This document shows, in pieces, positions 43,080 to 55,446 of a DNA stretch of 64,000 nt. Source of the stretch: Nepenthes gracilis. Its lineage: Eukaryota; Streptophyta; Magnoliopsida; Caryophyllales; Nepenthaceae. The first letter of the stretch is position 1. Each line of letters begins with the position of its first letter. The notes beneath the pieces are model-generated. The model was given only the letters and a program-made list of their open reading frames with translations. It was not told the origin of the DNA and made no database searches. The translations under genes and the position numbers were made by a program. The stretch covers positions 4,413,045 through 4,477,044 of the forward strand of contig BSYO01000016.1 of NCBI GenBank assembly GCA_033239525.1. The letters are read 5' to 3'.

Positions 43080-43756
43080 TTCATCCTCCCTGCTCCGTGG
43101 GCATCAAGAGGCCAAACGATGAGCTTGTTGGGTATACTACCTTGGGAAGAAGACTTTCCCTTGGTGGAAGCTATTGCTAAGCACATATGGGGGAGCTCTG
43201 GGTTGACCCAAGTCCTGGCTGACCCTAATGGGTTTTTCTACTTTAGATTTTTGGACATTGGCAGCATGCATAATGTCTGTGACGGGGGCCTTGGTTAAAT
43301 AGGCAAGATAAGCTTAGCCTCATTCCAAATTGGGTTGATTTCCATTATCTTCCACTGAAATTCTGGTCTTCGGAAGGACTTAGCTATGTTGCTAGTGCAA
43401 ATGGGAAACTGCTGTTTGCTGGTTCTCATTTAGAATGCTTAACTTGCATCGGTTTTGCCTACATTTGTATTGAGGTTATTGTTGTTTGATTTAACTCCAT
43501 CGATCTGGTGGTTAGCAAGAAGCCCACATCAGGGGGGGGTCGTAATTGTTAAAGTGGAAGTGGAGTATTCCTGGAAGCCCACCATTTGTTTGGGTTGTGA
43601 ATTGTATGGGCATTCTGCTGATAGTTGTATTAAGTGTCTTGGAGCTAATCCTCCGGGCCTTGTTAAGCGCAACACTCCTTATAAGGGTAGAAAATCCGTT
43701 CCCCCTTGGGTGGAGGTGAAGAAGGTCACATCTGACCATTCCTATGGTGTTCCTAC
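43080..43756 (+). pseudogene. LINE ORF1 remnant with CCHC knuckle
   Basis: Plus strand. A DELVGYTTLGRRLS then FPLVEAIAKHIWG block lies near 43110-43200, with a frame change between them, followed by NGFFYFRF. After a stop-rich middle it reaches VEYSWKPTICLGCELYGHSADSC at 43563-43631. The layout, including CX2CX4HX4C, is typical of the RNA-binding ORF1 of plant L1-type LINEs. Confidence 0.85.
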
Positions 43757-46694
43757 TCGTGGATTTTTGTTCATTCACTTGTAGATAGCTCAACAAACGA
43801 AAAGTCGTTAGAGATTCGCATGAGGATCATGCAAGAATCAGAGTATTCGTGCACGTGAAGTGCACGTGATAAAGAGCCAGGAGGGAAGATTAAGTTGAGC
43901 GTTTGAGGAGCGCTAAAATGGAGTTCAAGTGTCGATTTCATATTGATAGAAGATTATTGGCGCTCGTCTCATGTTCGAGTAGTGAAGAAGCACGGATTCC
44001 AGACTCGGTGCACTTGCTCTGTGATTAAAAGGCGCTCGAGCGCGGAATCTAGAACCTGGTGTGCTCGATTCGCACTTGCTGGGCGATCGAGAGCCGTACG
44101 CAGTATAAAACACGACTTATGCATTTTAGGGTTATGATTCTGAAATCTTTTTCCACAAGGGGCGTCCCACATAGATAGAGGAGAGAAGAAAAAATAACAG
44201 AAAGAGGTTCGGCATCCGGATAAGGTCCGATTTAAGTTTCGTTTTTCGCTAATGTCGGCTACATCGTTTTGGAGATAATTATAGAAACGTATTTTCGTTT
44301 AGTTACTCTTTTTTCTCGTTGTATTTCTCTTGTAAGTTGTCGAGAGTATATTGAGAAAATTGTATTCAATTATTCTTCACTCGGATTCGGAGTAAAGGAA
44401 TTTCGGAAAGGGTTCTTGTAGTTGGTATTATTTATAGTGGATTTGTTCAAAATTTGTCCCATAATTTTTTCTTGGTTGAGAAAAATTTTTCATATTAAAA
44501 ATTATTATTTGTTATTTATTTTTATATTCACAAATTTGGTGGTTGACGGTTGATGGAGAGTTTGGGTTTGTTCCGCTACGCCGGGTTGGATATATCCGGG
44601 TGTCGAATTCCCAACACCTACTATTCTTATTCCTTAGTCTCTCAACTCCTATTATTATGTCATTGTATCGAACTCGAATAATAATTAATGATATCTTTTA
44701 ATAAACATTTAATAAGCCTAAACAAACGATAGATGTGAGTTTCATGTCAATATCACAATCGATTTAAATAAAATAAATAATTTGATCATAGGATTCAAAA
44801 TACTATATCATTAGGTGGCTAAACAATAGACCATATTATGATGTTAATATATGTGTAAAGAGCTATGCATATACCAAAATCAGAATAAATATACAACCAA
44901 ATATGAAAATCTAAGTCCAACAATATCACTGGGTAATAGCATTTCAAACTACCATATAATACTAATTTTGCCAACCGAAAATTTAATAGACGCCCGAAAA
45001 CTATTGTTCTAAATAAAATACAATGGTAAAATATCCAAATAAGCTTTTCCCTCAAATCAACTCCTCCACCAGAATCCTTATCTATAAGTACCTGAGCCTG
45101 CTAATTTGAAGGGGATTAACAAAAAATAAAAATAAGAGTAAATCAAAAATTTAATATGGTATATAGTTGTATAATTTAATATATAATTTATATTAAAATA
45201 TACTGAAAGAATAATAGATCGAATTCAGATAAAATGTTAAAAAAATTCATAACAAATATGCACAATTTTTAATTTTTTTTATTCTAAATCAAAACATGTC
45301 ATGTAAATCATGTAATTCATATGGACTAATGGCTAGTAGAATCTTATTAATTAAAAGAGTGAATAATTAAAATTTATGTTATATTTATTTTCACACAACC
45401 AAAGACTTTACATTACTATTCAAGGATTATAGATGGGCCGTCATACATATCACCCTGTAGACGGAGCTGAACGCCGCTTTTATCTGTAGATGATAGGTTC
45501 GATTCTCAATCACTATTATAATATATTAATACATGCCGTAATAAATTACCGCTGAATTTCTTACAATGGTCCAACGTATAAACTATAAAAACTCTATATA
45601 ATTATAAATAATTATTGTACTTTTTTCGTTTGGAGAAAATTTTTTTAACTTTTTAATAAATTGTAGAGTTTTCTATCAAATTTTTTCAATTTCTTATCAT
45701 GCAATGTTTTAATTTTCTACAGAAATTTGAACATGTTCGTTTGAAAACATACAAAGCTACATTCTGGAATAATGTTAACACATGGACTGTTTTCAACAAG
45801 AAATGATAGAAACTAGCAAAATTTTCTTAATTTTAACATTTCCTTTTGATATACAAACATGTAGGAGCAATCTGATGAAATTTTAAAACATGAAAAGTAT
45901 ATATTTAATGATTTTTAAACATGTAGAATATTATGTACGAATTTAAGACATATAAAAACCATTTAAACATGATTTTAGCACATGCATACTTAAAAATGTA
46001 GAGAAATAAGCTGATAATACAAAATATATGAACTAAGAATATAAATTTTATAAAACTTGCCAGGAATGGAAATAGGAATTCATGCATATGAAGTATAAAC
46101 AATCTAATTACGAAAATATGATATCTATAGGTATTTGAAATAATAAATACTTAATAAAATAAAAAAAAATTAATAATAAAGGAAAGAAGGTTTGGAATAC
46201 ACTTGTCTTAATTTTAAATTTATTAAAATTTTGTTTGAAATGACTTTCATTGGCCTTCTCTCTCTTCTTTTTCTCTCTCATTTCTCAAAATCTGACAAAA
46301 ATAATTAAAAATTAGTCGGATATGACTTATATAGTAAACTGAAATATATACGCTAATCAAACATGCATTGGGTACTACAGCCAAATACAGTGACGCACGA
46401 GCATCACATCAGATGTTAGTATTTTACCACAGCGCATTCAAATGTCCATCGGGTATGCATCAAGCACAATTACATTGAACAACGTACTCAAACTCCGATC
46501 AGACGTTTGTCAAGTGTAACATCTCTACCAAAAACATACATGTGTACGCATTATGTATCGGTCAAGTGCCCTTTAACTCGATGCAGCCCAGTTCAACTTT
46601 AACTTTAATTTTAACCCTAATCCAATTTATTTCTCCTTTGACTTTAACTTAGTTAATAATTATTAAATTTAAAATTTAAAACTCGTACCTTATA
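43757..46694. mobile_element. Insertion of LTR-like DNA splitting the LINE
   Basis: LINE homology stops near 43756-43785 and resumes near 46700. The left part, to 44616, looks like a plus-strand copia LTR, with GTATAAAAC near 44102 and an end CCCAACA. CCTAC occurs at 43752-43756 and 44617-44621, a possible target duplication. The right part ends CCTTATA at 46694, the reverse complement of the TGTAAGG start of the LTR-like region at 35945. ACTTGT occurs at 43779 and 46694, a competing duplication. I cannot settle the internal boundaries. A GGTTCGATTCTCAATC word near 45489-45504 resembles a pol III B box. Confidence 0.45.
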
Positions 46695-47253
46695 CTTGTG
46701 TTGCACCGGAGTTTATAGATGAGCAAGGGATAGGGGTTTAGGTCAGTGCTAGTGATTTGCTTGTTTTATCTCTTTAGCAGCCCCATTTGGATTCGATAGG
46801 GCTGGGTGTTACTGCTCCTTCAATTGTCGCTCGTGCCTATGATGGCGCAGGTGTTATCTACCTACCCACTTGCTCCCTGCGAAAGTATTCTTGCGGGAGG
46901 TGCTGTGTGTTTGCAGAAGGATCCTATTGCTCCTAAAGAGGTTAACCTAGGGGCAAAGACGAATAATAATAATAATCAAAAGGAGTCTAAAAGACTCTCT
47001 CTCTGGTTTCTATTAAATGATCAGAGTTGCCTGCTAGAACAATAGGAGGTTTAATGGTTCCCTAGAACTAAATGAAGTCAAACACTTCATTGGCAAATAT
47101 AAACTTCAGGTTTGCTCCTTGGTGGAGACTATGGTGTGTCGATGGGTTGAAATCTTGATGAGGTTGCCCGCCAGGTTGTTTATATGGATGACCAAGTTAT
47201 CATTTGTGTTATTGAATCTTTTATTGACGAGGATGGTTGCTACTGCTCCTTTG
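46695..47253 (+). pseudogene. LINE ORF1 tail and start of the endonuclease domain
   Basis: From 47040 the frame reads LELNEVKHFIGKYKLQVCSLVET, the beginning of the APE-type endonuclease of plant LINEs. It then reads DDQVIICVIESF and CSFV, where the copia insertion at 47254 interrupts it. Confidence 0.8.
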
Positions 47254-48098
47254 TGTTGTCGGACAACGGGCAGCCTACTGATCAGGATACAAGAATAATC
47301 CCTCTATTGATTGGAATAAGCGGCCAACTAATAAAGCACACAAACATTGTAAAGTAGAGGTAAGAGAAGAGAAATGAATACCAAATTTTACGTAAAAAAT
47401 CTTTCTAAAATAGAAAAAAAATCACGGGATACTAAGTTCACAGAGGATTACTAAGTATGAGAAAAATTACAGGAGGAGAAAATAAGAACAGAGTATAAGT
47501 AAACAAAGCCCTCATACTTGTTTTTCTCTCACAACTCTATTTCTTTTACTTTCTCTCCTCTCTATTTTACACACATAGTCTTTTCTCTACTTATCGGTGT
47601 CTTCTTATTTTCCTTTTTCTTTGTGCTGTTGAGTAGACATATACACTCATATATATACATGTCTCTCACCATAGCCCAACTTGGTGGTTGTGCTCAACTT
47701 TCAGGTTGGCATGTGTACATGCGCACGTCCTATCCTATAGTAGGCGTCGCATGTCTACTTCTACAAACCGATTAGCATTTGGAGTTCTAAGAATGACGTC
47801 TACCAGCTATCCAATCGGGTAGGTCAACTATACACCTTTTGGGGTATGACATTCATTCAGACCTTTCATATTCAGCCGGTCAACCACACCGTTGACTGGT
47901 CGAAGTAGTCCGTTCTACTTTTTCAGCAGAGTCAGTCGTCTCACGACTTTTTTCGGTCAACATATTGACCGATAAAGTTGACCATCCAGAAGGTTCTAGT
48001 CAACATAGTTGACTAGGATTCCTTCCTCTTAGCACACACACGTGCTCCGTCCAAGTCCTTCGGTCACAAGGACTTTTACACGGGAGTGATCCTCAACA
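47254..48098 (-). repeat. 3' LTR of the copia element
   Basis: 845 bp, pairing with 52129-52974. The first minus-strand bases are TGTTGAGGATCACTCCCG, and the outer end is GACAACA next to the target copy CAAAG (minus strand). Confidence 0.92.
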
Positions 48099-48120
48099 AA
48101 CTTTCCCTCACGACCGTGAG

Positions 48121-51100
48121 AAAGTTAAATCCATCATCCCAGCTAGCTTGCAGCATGCTTCATTCTTCCCCTTCGGTAGAATCTTGATCATCATATCTGT
48201 CCCATTTTCTTCAGTGTCAATCTTTTCAAGTGACAGTAGACCAACTTCTTATACATCTCTCACCCAATGATATCATAGATCAATATACTTTGATTTGGAA
48301 TGGAGTGAGGAATTCTTGTAGAGATGAATGACACTCTGGTTGTCATAGAGTACCCCATACCTTTCCTGTTCAAGGCTCAGTTCTTGAATGAACTTCTTCA
48401 TCCACAACATCTCATTACAAGCTTCTGTCACAACAATATATTCGACCTCTGTAGTAGAAAGAGCGACACACTTTTACAACTTGGACTTCCAGGAAATTAC
48501 TCATCCTATAAATTTCACAAAGTATCCTGAAGTGGACTTACGACTGTCAATGTCTTCAACCATATCAGCATCCAAGTAGCCCACCAATTAAGACTTGTCA
48601 CTTTCAAGACACAAGCACATCTTGAAAGTTTCTCGAATGTATCTCATAATCTACTTTACCACGGACCAATGCTCCTTCCCTGGATTGGACAGAAACCGAC
48701 CGACTGTGCCAACAACATATGCTATGTCTAGCCTGGTGCATACCAGGGCATGCATGAGGCTTCCTACGGCTGAGGAGTAGGGAACGCTTCTCATTTATTC
48801 TTTCTCTTCGTCCGAAGATGGACAATGGTGACTACACGACTTATGATGATTTGCAAGTGGAGTGCTGGCGGGCTTAGACTTATCTATGTTGAATCATTGG
48901 AGCATCTTCTCAAAGTAGTTTTCTTGAGACAACTACAGTCTCCCTGCCTCCCGATCGCGAATGATTCTAATCCCAAGAATCTAGTTTGCTGGTTCGAGGT
49001 CTTTCATGGCAAAGGATTGCCCAAGTTGCTCCTTCAACTTCTTTATCCGAGCACTATTTTGTCCAACAATCAACATGTCGTCCACATAAAGGAGAAAGAT
49101 AACAAAATCGTCTTCTAAAAACTTTCGTGTAAAAACACAGTGATCACAAGTAGTTCGCTGGTATCCTTGACTAATCATGACTGATTCGAACTTCTTGTAC
49201 CACTGTCTCGGAGCCCGTTTCAACCCGTACAAACTCTTCCTTAGACGACAAACTAGTTGCTCATTCCTTTTAGCCTTGAACCCTTTTGGCTGTTCTATAT
49301 AGGTTTCTTCTTCCAATTCACCATGAAGAAAAGGCTGTCGGACGTCCATTTGTTCTACTTCCAAATTCTGGGCGACTGCCAAGCCCAACACAATCCATAT
49401 GGAAGATATTTTTACCACAAGAGCAAAGATCTCATCGAAATTGATTTCCTTCCGTTGACTGAAACCTTTTACTACTAGCCGTGCCTTATACTTCGACTTC
49501 ATGATATTTTTATTCGTTTTCAACCGGAAGATCTATTTGTTCTTCAGGGCTTTCTTCCTTTTAGGAAGCTTGACTAAATCAAATGTGTAATTTTCATGGA
49601 GAAAATACATTTCATCCTTCATGGCTTCCAGCCATTTCTCATTGTTCTCGTCCCCCATAGCTTCTTCATAAGTCTCAAGCTCTCCGACATCAGTGAGCAT
49701 AACATACTCACTAGGCGACAGACCAGATGGACATCGTCTATTTTGTGAGGATCGTCTGACAGGCAGATCTTTGGCCAGTTGAGGGATGACTTCATCCTGG
49801 TCTGCATCAGGAGTCATTATTTCTTCTCCATTATAATCAACCACCTCAGGACCATTGTCCTCGTCTTCCAGAGATAGCGGATGGACAACTTTCACACTTA
49901 CTTTGTTTGTCTGCTTGCCATCACACAAGGCTTTTTTGTAAATATCCTTGATCGTTTCATCTTCAACGAAGGTTACATCCCTTAAACGGACAAGCCTTCT
50001 TCTAGCAGGATCATAAAATCTGTACCCCAACTCATCTTTCCTGTTGCCTAAAAAGACGCACTGCATCGTCTTTGGCTATAATTTTGTCATTTCATCTCTT
50101 GAGACATGGACAAAAGCTTTACATCCAAACATCATCAAATGATCATAAGATGGCTCTTTGTTTGACCATATCTTCTCTGACACTTTACCCTTCAAGGGTT
50201 TATTGGGTGACCTATTTGTAATTTAGGTCGTTGTCTTCAATGCTTCGGCCCAGAAGTGTCCGAGCAGCTCAGTTTCGGCAAGGATATACCGTAATCTTTT
50301 TAAAAGTGTGTGGTTCATCCGTTCAGCCACTTCGTTTAACTGTGGTGTCTTTGGAGGTGTTTTCTGATACCTAATACCATATAACCGACAATAGGCATCA
50401 AATGACCCTATGTATTCACCGCCGTTGTCGCTTCGGACGGCCTTCATTTTCTTCCCCGTCTGTCGCTCAACAAGGGTATGAAATGACTCAAATATATTGA
50501 GGACCTGGTACTTGGTTTTCAGTGGATAGACGCACAGTTTTCTGGAACAATCATCAATAAAAGTGATGAAATATTGAGTTCCACCAAACGACTTCTCTTT
50601 GAATAGTCCACACATATCTGTGTGGATGAGATCAAGCAGTTTTGCTTTTGGAGCGGACAAGTCTCCATGAAATGAGACTCTTCTTTGTTTGCCGGCCAAG
50701 TAGTGAGGACACGTCCTTAGTTTGTCCTCCTTTGCTCCAACAATAAGGCCCTTCCTGGCCAAATGATGCAATCCGCGTTCACTCATATGGCCCAACTTCT
50801 GGTGCCATAAATTTTCGGTTTCCTTACTTATTGCAACATTTACGTCTTCGGTCATTGCGAAAGCCTTCATGATGTACAGGCCGGAGCACCTTTTCTCTCT
50901 TGCCACTACCAGAGATCCTCTGGTAAGTTTCCACTCACCTTCATAGAAGGTGTTACAATAACCTTCATTATCCAGCCAACCAACTAGATGATATTGAGTT
51001 TGATGTCAGAAACATGTCGAACATCCTTTAACATCAGCTTCGTCCCATTATTGATAACCAGTACAACGTCACCCTTACCAATAATTTGGAATGTTCCTTC

Positions 51101-52093
51101 ATTATCCATCCTTATCATTCCAAGGTCTCCTGGAGTGTAGGATGTGAACAATCTCTTTCTTGACGTGGTGTGCAAGGCGGCATCAGAATCAATCACCCAG
51201 TCGGACTCCTCATCCGTCAGGTTTGCCACGTTCTCTTCACATGTCAATAGGAGATCGCTTCCTGTGACCACTAAGACGAAGGACTTGTTCTCACCTCGTC
51301 CATTTTCTCCTTTCTCCTTTTCCGCATTTTCACGCTTCCACTTGAAGCATTTCTTCTTGATGTGACTCTTTTTGTCACAATGATGGCACTTAAGGTTTTG
51401 ATACCTTAATCGAGATTTGCTGCATCCTTTCTCTCCAGGCTTCTAGCTTCGTCCTTTATTCCGTCACCTAGATTTGGTCACAAGTATTTCACTATGAGAA
51501 GACATTGAGACCCCTTGTGACCGCCTTAACTCATTCATGAGTAAGAAAGCAATGATCTCGTCCAGTTTGAGAGTGTCATTTCCAAGCAGCAGCGTAGTGA
51601 CAATATGGTCATAAGAAGTTGGCAGAGAGGCCAGCAACAATAATGCCTTATCCTCCTCCTTGATTATCTCATCAAGGGGGGACATCTGTGTTACGATCCG
51701 ATTAAATTCGTCCAAATACTTTTCAAAGCTGCCACCTTTTGACAACCGCTAACCATAAAACTGTTTCTTTATATGTAGCCTGGTTGTCAAGGATTTGGGC
51801 TTATATCGACTATTCAACTTCTCCCACACTTCCGCTGGATCAGTCAAGCCAAGGACCTTCTGGAGCGTGTTGTCCGCCAGGCATAATTTGATAGTGTAAT
51901 TGGCAAGATCTCATTTATCTTGCCAAGTCCTCCCTGATAGGCTTTCCGGCTTATCTTCCTTTTTCTTCAGTGCTTTTATGGTTCCTTCTCTAGTTAATAT
52001 GTTCTTCACCTTCTCCTACCAGAAGATGAAGTTGCCTCGCCCATTAAACTGTTCTACACTGAATGGCAAGTTCTTTGAGGATGATGATGCCAT
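48121..52093 (-). pseudogene. Ty1-copia Gag-Pol polyprotein, broken
   Basis: The start ATG is at 52093. In order: gag (UBN2-type, open part 51745-51464); a CX2C knuckle near 51390; protease near 51215 with DSD in place of DSG; the integrase HHCC and core (50906-50223, SDNGGEY block); the inter-domain region (50066-49533); RT (49523-48981, YVDDMLI, MDVRQPFLHGEL); and RNase H near 48570-48380 (DADMVEDIDSRKSTSGY, STTEVEYIV). At least five in-frame stops, one only about 25 codons in, make it non-autonomous. The domain order with integrase before RT defines copia. Confidence 0.92.
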
Positions 52094-52115
52094 TCAGATG
52101 AAATTGTCAACTTTT

Positions 52116-52126
52116 CTCTGATACCA
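52116..52126 (-). other. Copia primer-binding site
   Basis: TGGTATCAGAG on the minus strand, three bases inside the 5' LTR, complementary to initiator tRNA-Met. Confidence 0.88.
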
Positions 52127-52128
52127 CT

Positions 52129-52974
52129 TATTGTCGGACAACGGGCGGCCTACTGACCAGGATACAAGAATAATCCCTCTGTTGGCCGGAATGGGCGGCA
52201 AACTGATAAAACACACAAGTACTGTAAAGTAGAGGTAAGAGAAGAGAAATGAATATCAAATTTTACGTGAAAAATCCTTCTAAAATAAGAAAAAAATTAC
52301 GGGACGTTAAATCCACAAATGATCACTAAGTATGAAAAAAATTACAGGAGGCAAAAATAAGAATAGAACATAAGTAAACAAAGCCCTCACACTTATTTTT
52401 CTCTCACAGCTCTCTTTCTTTTACTTTCTCTCCTCTCTGTTTTACACACATAGTCTTTTCTTTACTTATCAGTGTCTTCTTCTTCTCCTTCTTCTGTGTG
52501 CTGTTGAGTGTACATATACACACATATATACACATGCCCCTCACCATAACCCAACTTGGTAGTTGGTGCTCAACTTTTAAAATCTGCATGTGTGCATGTG
52601 CACGCCCTATCCTTAGCAGGCGGCGCATACTTGCTCCTACAAACCGATCAGCTTTTGGAGTCCCAAGAATGACGTCTACCAACTACCTAATCGGGTTGGT
52701 CAACTGTACACTTTTTGGTGTATGACACTCATTTAGACCTTCAATATTCAGCTGGTCAACCACACCGTTGACCGGTCGAAGTAGTCCATCCTGCTTCCTC
52801 GGTAGAGTCAGTCGTCTCATGACTTTTTCCAGTCAACATATTGACCGATAGAGTTGACCATCCAGAAGGTTCCGATCAACATAGTTGACTGGGATTCCTT
52901 CCTCTTAGCACACACACGTGCTCCGTCCAAATCCTTCGGTCACAAGAACTTCCATACCGAAGTGATCCCCAACA
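52129..52974 (-). repeat. 5' LTR of the copia element
   Basis: 846 bp, minus-strand start TGTTGGGGATCACTTCGG. The inner end ACAATA differs from the expected ACAACA by one transition. Confidence 0.92.
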
Positions 52975-52979
52975 CTTTG

Positions 52980-53660
52980 TTTATGGCACGAATGAACAAT
53001 ATCACTCCTGTTGTAGTCTATCGCGTGTCATGGAAGCTATGTCCAACTCTTTTCAGGGTGTGGTATGGCAGTGCTTAGGGACTTTAATGCCCTCAGAAGT
53101 CATTTAGAGATGGTTGGTGGCCTATGAAAATGATGCTACTCGATCCTCTGATAGATGTATTCTGAATTGTTGTTTGAATGATCTTAATTACCACGGGTGT
53201 TTTTTTACCTCGAATAACCGTAGAGATGGTTATGCCTACATGGTGAGGAAGTTGGACTGCATTTTGGTTAATGATGATTGGCTTGTTAGATGGCTAAGAT
53301 CCTTTACTGACTTTGCATCTCCAATGGTCTTTGATCACTGGTATTGTGTGCTTTTACAGGACTGTAGTCCCTTAGGAAAGGTATGTTTAAATTTAATAAT
53401 TTTACCACCTCCCACCCTTAGTTCAATATTGTGGTCCAGGAGGCCTAAAACTTTCCGGTGTCTGGACACCCTATGTTTAGGGTGGTGGCTAAATTGATTT
53501 TGGTGAAATCGGAGATCAAAGGTCTTAATTCAGACCTTGATGATGTTACCTTGGCTGCTCTCCAAGCCAAGCAAGCCGGAGCTGGAGCAATGCCTACTAG
53601 AGCTCCATTGCATAGATATTTCTTAGGAGATCTTATTTTGTAGCAAGGCGTTCTAAGATT
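52980..53660 (+). pseudogene. LINE endonuclease domain, second part
   Basis: Continues the frame cut at 47253: YGTNE at 52983, then LNDLNYHGCFFTSNNRRDGY and VRKLDCILVNDDWL near 53170-53285, with an F-D-H-W block near 53330 where S-D-H is usual. A frame at 53458-53643 carries the following linker. Stops and shifts are present. Confidence 0.88.
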
Positions 53661-55446
53661 TCTCTTTTTTAGACAATAAATAAGTATGAAAATTATAGAA
53701 CTGCAATATAATTTACAGTTGTTCAATATCTATGCCATATTCTGATAATTTGAGGTCTAAAATCCATTGTTTTAAAGATGGGGGGGAGGGGGATCAATGT
53801 TCTATCTTTTTCTTTAAAATTAGTGAAAAGGAATAACAGACTGTGAATCATGTCCTTATGTTATCCGGATGGTACCACTACCTCTAGGCTAAAGAGGTGG
53901 AAAGCATGTTTGTTTCTCATTTCTCTAATCTGCTAGGATCTTTTAGCAGATAAAGGCCTTGTGTGGCTGTTGAGACAGAGTCGTTCATCCCGAGATCTAT
54001 TCTACACTCTGTGCTTGAGAATCTTTGCTCTCCAATGTCACCTAAGGATATTAAGGACTGCCTTTTTAGTATTAGCAATGACTAGGCCCCTTCTTTAATG
54101 GTTTTTAGTGGCTTTTGTTCAATAAGACCTGGAGGTATGTCAGTCATCTTATGATTGACATCATTTTTTATTTTTTGTTTTTCTACAAGAGGTTACTTTC
54201 CAAAAAAAAAAAAAAGTTTTCTACATGAGATTGCTTAGATAGGTCAGCACCACCTTGATTGCCCTCATCCCCAAAGTGGCAGCCCCGGTTCAACTCTAAT
54301 ATTTGGATCATATCTATTAAAATGTTGTCTACAAAATTATTTCAAGGATCCATGCTAGCAGTGGCTACGTCTTCCCTTCCTTATTAGTTGGTCTTCAACA
54401 ACTTTTATCTTAGGAAGAAATATTGGAGACAACGTCCTCCTTATTTAGGATATTTTTAATCGATATCACCTTAACAAAGGGTAAGTCGAGATACACCACT
54501 AAGATTGACTTCCAAAAGGCTTATGACATAGTGGAATAGGACTACCTGATTATCTTAGCATGCAATTAATGGGATTTTACAAGAATTTCATGAAAATGAT
54601 AAGCCAATACTTCTCTTTCCCATTATATTCTATCTCCTTGAATGTAAAGGCTGCTGGTTTCTTCCATGGTCCTAGGGGGCTTAGACAGGGTGATTCACTT
54701 TCTTTCTACCCTTTCACTATTATTATGGATGTGCTATTTTTGTTAACACTCATGTTAATAGAAATTTTAATTTTCATTGAAAATATAAGAAGACTAGGAC
54801 TGTCATGTTGGCATTTGCTGACAATCTTCTCATGTTTTTTGGCCTAAATCTCCTCACGGTGACCCAGCTAAATGATATCCTTGCTCTTTTCTCTGGACTT
54901 TCCAAGTCTCCTCATTGATCTTCTTATGAGTAAACAATTTATCTACGATACTCCCCAGCTTGCTATGGAGGCTGTTAGTGATGTCCTTGGCTTTCCTCTT
55001 AATAGCTTGCCTATGAGGTATCTGGGAATTCCACTTGTATCATCGAGGCTCAAGGCTTCCAATTGCAAGCCTAAAATTGCTAGACATATTGCGATGTGGA
55101 GGAACAACTCTTTCTCTTATGCGGATAGACTTCTTCTCATTAAGTCAGTCATCTTCTCCATCAATATTTATTGGGCCTCTGTCTTTATCCTTCCTAAAAG
55201 TATCATCAAGCAGATGGAGCACCTCATGTGCAACTTTATTTGGCATGGAGGTAATGATGGTATATTTGCCGCAAAATGGCATGGGTGGATGTGTGCAAGC
55301 CTATTAACAAGGGCGGGTTGGGTACTAGATATTTGAATGCTTGGAACAATACCCATATCTCTCGGCAAATTTGGAGACTTCTCACGGTCCCATCTAATTC
55401 CATCTGGGCCGAATGGGTTTCACTCTTATCGCCTTTAAAATAGGTT
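53661..55446 (+). pseudogene. LINE reverse transcriptase domain, decayed
   Basis: From about 54240 it reads STTLIALIPKVAAP, followed by a GRNIGDNVLL block. The frame at 54560 reads FFHGPRGLRQGDSLS with the conserved RQGD motif. The A-D-D catalytic region is damaged near 54815 (ADN). The frame at 54872-55336 carries LPMRYLGIPL. The RT end and the start of the zinc-binding C-terminus (NTHISRQIWRLL) reach about 55440, where homology stops. No poly-A tail follows, so the 3' end is lost. Confidence 0.88.

Larger units (their letters stand above)
47254..52974 (-). mobile_element. Complete but defective Ty1-copia retrotransposon, TSD CTTTG
   Basis: 5,721 bp with LTRs at 47254-48098 and 52129-52974, flanked by CTTTG at 47249-47253 and 52975-52979. 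In element orientation the LTRs run TGTTG...CAACA. One copy of the inner end has mutated CA to TA. The primer site TGGTATCAGAG lies at 52126-52116 and the purine tract GAGGGAAAGTT at 48109-48099. The LTRs differ at roughly one base in ten over the first 200 bases by eye, so the insertion is old. It sits in the endonuclease domain of a LINE. Confidence 0.95.
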
